A stretch of 64,000 nt of DNA from DATGUN01 sp035301285 (GTDB lineage: Bacteria; Bacillota; Bacilli; Bacillales; Amphibacillaceae). The position numbers were made by a program, and so were the translations under genes. Each line of letters opens with the position of its first letter. The stretch's first letter is position 1. Below, in pieces: positions 62,773 to 64,000 of the stretch. The stretch lies in contig DATGUN010000012.1 in NCBI GenBank assembly GCA_035301285.1, positions 62,001-126,000 of the forward strand. The letters are read 5' to 3'. A model generated the notes under the pieces. That model was not told where the DNA came from. It saw nothing but the letters and a program-made list of their open reading frames with translations, and ran no database searches.

Positions 62773-64000
62773 TTGCAGATTCATAGAGTGACGAAATTTT
62801 TAATCGCTTTGATGTTTGTGATAACGTTGCCGGTCACTGTCAATCTTGTCAACCCGTATATCCATGCGGAAACAGCAGAGGACCCAGCACCGCAGATTGA
62901 GCATGAAGGGGATTTCAAGGGGAAAGTTTTGTTTGATAATACGCATGGACAAACAGCTGGTGCGGCTGATTGGGTGATTGATGGCGCATTTTCCGATTTT
63001 GGTGAAGGCGTTGCCGAACAAGGGTATGATGTGGATGAACTTAGAAAAACATCCCCGATTACACTTGAAGATTTAGAGGATTATGATGTCTTTGTCCTTC
63101 CAGAGGCGAACATTCCATTTAAAGAATCGGAACAGGATGCGCTGCTTCAGTACGCAGATGAAGGTGGAAGTATATTCTTCATTGCCGACCATTACAACGC
63201 GGATCGTAACCTGAATCGTTGGGATGCAGGTGAAGTTTTCAATGGTTATCGTCGTGGGGCTTTTGAAGACCCGACAAAAGGAATGGGCGAAGAAGAAGCA
63301 AATTCGGAAGCGATGCAAGATGTGACAAGCACGGATTGGCTGGGAGATAATTTCGGTGTTCGATTTCGTTCCAATGCGATCGGTGATGTAACATCTGGAG
63401 AAACGGTTGTCCCGGACGATGAATCCTTTGGCATAACTGAAGATGTTGAAATGGTGGCGATGCATGCTGGCAGTACGCTTTCCATTCTTGATCCTGACCA
63501 TGTCAAGGGTTTGATTTATTTGCCTGAGGACCCACCTAAATGGGGGCCCGCAGTTGACGAAGGCGTTTATAATGGGGGAGGCATCGATGAAGGACCTTTT
63601 GCAGCCATTGGAAAATACGGTAAAGGGAAGGCTGCTTTTCTCGGGGATTCATCACCTGTTGAAGACGCCTCGCCTAAATACCTCCGTGAAGACACCGGAG
63701 AGAAGAAAACGACTTATGATGGCTGGGAAGAAGGCGATGATGCAACCTTCTTGATTCAGACCATCGAGTGGCTAGCTGAACAAGAAGATTATACGTCTTT
63801 TGACGGGGAAATCCCACTCAGTGAAAAGACACCTTTAAAGGATTTTGAAGAAGATCCATCGAAGTCGACCGAACCTGAGGAAGAGCCGTGGACGGATCCT
63901 CCAGAAGGATATAAATGGTGGGATCCAGACACATTTAAACCGGGATCTTATGGATCAGATGAAGACGCGTCAAATCCGACGTATGGTTTCGTACATCAAG
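62773..64000 (+). CDS. Secreted protein with IFT52/GIFT-like amidotransferase-fold domain (partial, runs off the end)
   Basis: An open frame of 409 codons without stop begins at TTG 62773, 7 bases after GGAGGTGG. The signal peptide is MQIHRVTKFLIALMFVITLP followed by a cleavage site near HAETA (about residue 37). Residues about 48-290 look like a class-I-glutamine-amidotransferase-fold domain of the IFT52/DUF4350 kind: GKVLFDNTHGQTAGAADWVI, then DYDVFVLPEANIPF, GGSIFFIADHY, and GKGKAAFLGDSSPVED. In exported Bacillus proteins such a domain often precedes nucleic-acid-binding or nuclease domains, which would lie beyond this window. An acidic Pro-rich linker follows near residue 350. Annotation is tentative beyond the exported, acidic nature. 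Confidence 0.7.
   Translation, partial: MQIHRVTKFLIALMFVITLPVTVNLVNPYIHAETAEDPAPQIEHEGDFKGKVLFDNTHGQTAGAADWVIDGAFSDFGEGVAEQGYDVDELRKTSPITLEDLEDYDVFVLPEANIPFKESEQDALLQYADEGGSIFFIADHYNADRNLNRWDAGEVFNGYRRGAFEDPTKGMGEEEANSEAMQDVTSTDWLGDNFGVRFRSNAIGDVTSGETVVPDDESFGITEDVEMVAMHAGSTLSILDPDHVKGLIYLPEDPPKWGPAVDEGVYNGGGIDEGPFAAIGKYGKGKAAFLGDSSPVEDASPKYLREDTGEKKTTYDGWEEGDDATFLIQTIEWLAEQEDYTSFDGEIPLSEKTPLKDFEEDPSKSTEPEEEPWTDPPEGYKWWDPDTFKPGSYGSDEDASNPTYGFVHQ

Overview
The window reads as a chromosomal segment of a moderately halophilic or halotolerant Gram-positive Bacillaceae bacterium (inference; the Virgibacillus/Lentibacillus/Oceanobacillus neighbourhood is the best guess). The signs are strong AGGAGG-type ribosome sites with ATG/GTG/TTG starts, lipoprotein signal peptides, a sortase-anchored surface protein, CcpA cre boxes, sigma-A-like promoters, Bacillus-type gene sets (opp, GbsR, DhaS, YcsF/YcsG, SrtN, MurQ/NamZ), very acidic exported proteins, and osmolyte genes (betA, betB, gbsR, an OpuAC-type binding protein). 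There is no rRNA, prophage or intact insertion sequence. One tRNA-Pro(GGG) is present.

Layout. 0-12 kb: mixed housekeeping genes (OsmC, zinc-ribbon protein, aldo/keto reductase, nitrilase-type amidase), a 1211-residue cell-wall-anchored protein with two complete 5'-nucleotidase modules behind a consensus cre box, proline dehydrogenase, and an M20 amidohydrolase paired with a YfcC-type permease. 12-25.6 kb: a peptide and murein-peptide catabolic block with an Opp/Dpp ABC importer (B, C, D, F, A), an M20 deacylase and diaminopimelate decarboxylase, then, on the other strand, an S15/CocE peptidase-like hydrolase, a DUF819 membrane protein and a dipeptide (Ala-Glu type) epimerase. 25.8-35 kb: a choline locus with betB-betA on the minus strand, divergent to a HAD phosphatase and a complete ABC importer, followed by gbsR. 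35-42 kb: sirtuin with a tiny coupled ORF, truncated globin, pxpA with an Nramp transporter, an orphan glycine-betaine-type binding protein and a DhaS-like aldehyde dehydrogenase with a cre-like box. 42.9-51.3 kb: an alanine/sodium symporter, then a MurNAc recycling operon (sugar-binding lipoprotein, two permeases, two NamZ-type exo-muramidases without signal peptides, MurQ) headed by a 20-bp perfect palindrome. 51.3-64 kb: alpha/beta hydrolase, tRNA, a TetR-CodB-hydantoinase-DUF917 operon, a lipoprotein without a normal start codon, a tandem array of 52-bp hairpin repeats, an acetamidase/formamidase, a 14-TM MFS exporter, and the 5' part of a secreted protein that runs off the end.

Together the window holds both halves of cell-wall recycling: the peptide side (opp, deacylase, lysA, epimerase) and the sugar side (MurNAc operon). 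The sugar operon lacks the PTS transporter of the B. subtilis version and has an ABC importer with apparently intracellular NamZ enzymes, so a MurNAc kinase and a shared ATPase must be encoded elsewhere if the pathway is complete. The choline locus is the other candidate for new biology: an ABC importer of the iron/polyamine-like class with a HAD phosphatase, divergent from betBA and next to gbsR, suggests uptake of a choline derivative such as phosphocholine (inference). The 52-bp hairpin array is the most conspicuous non-coding structure.
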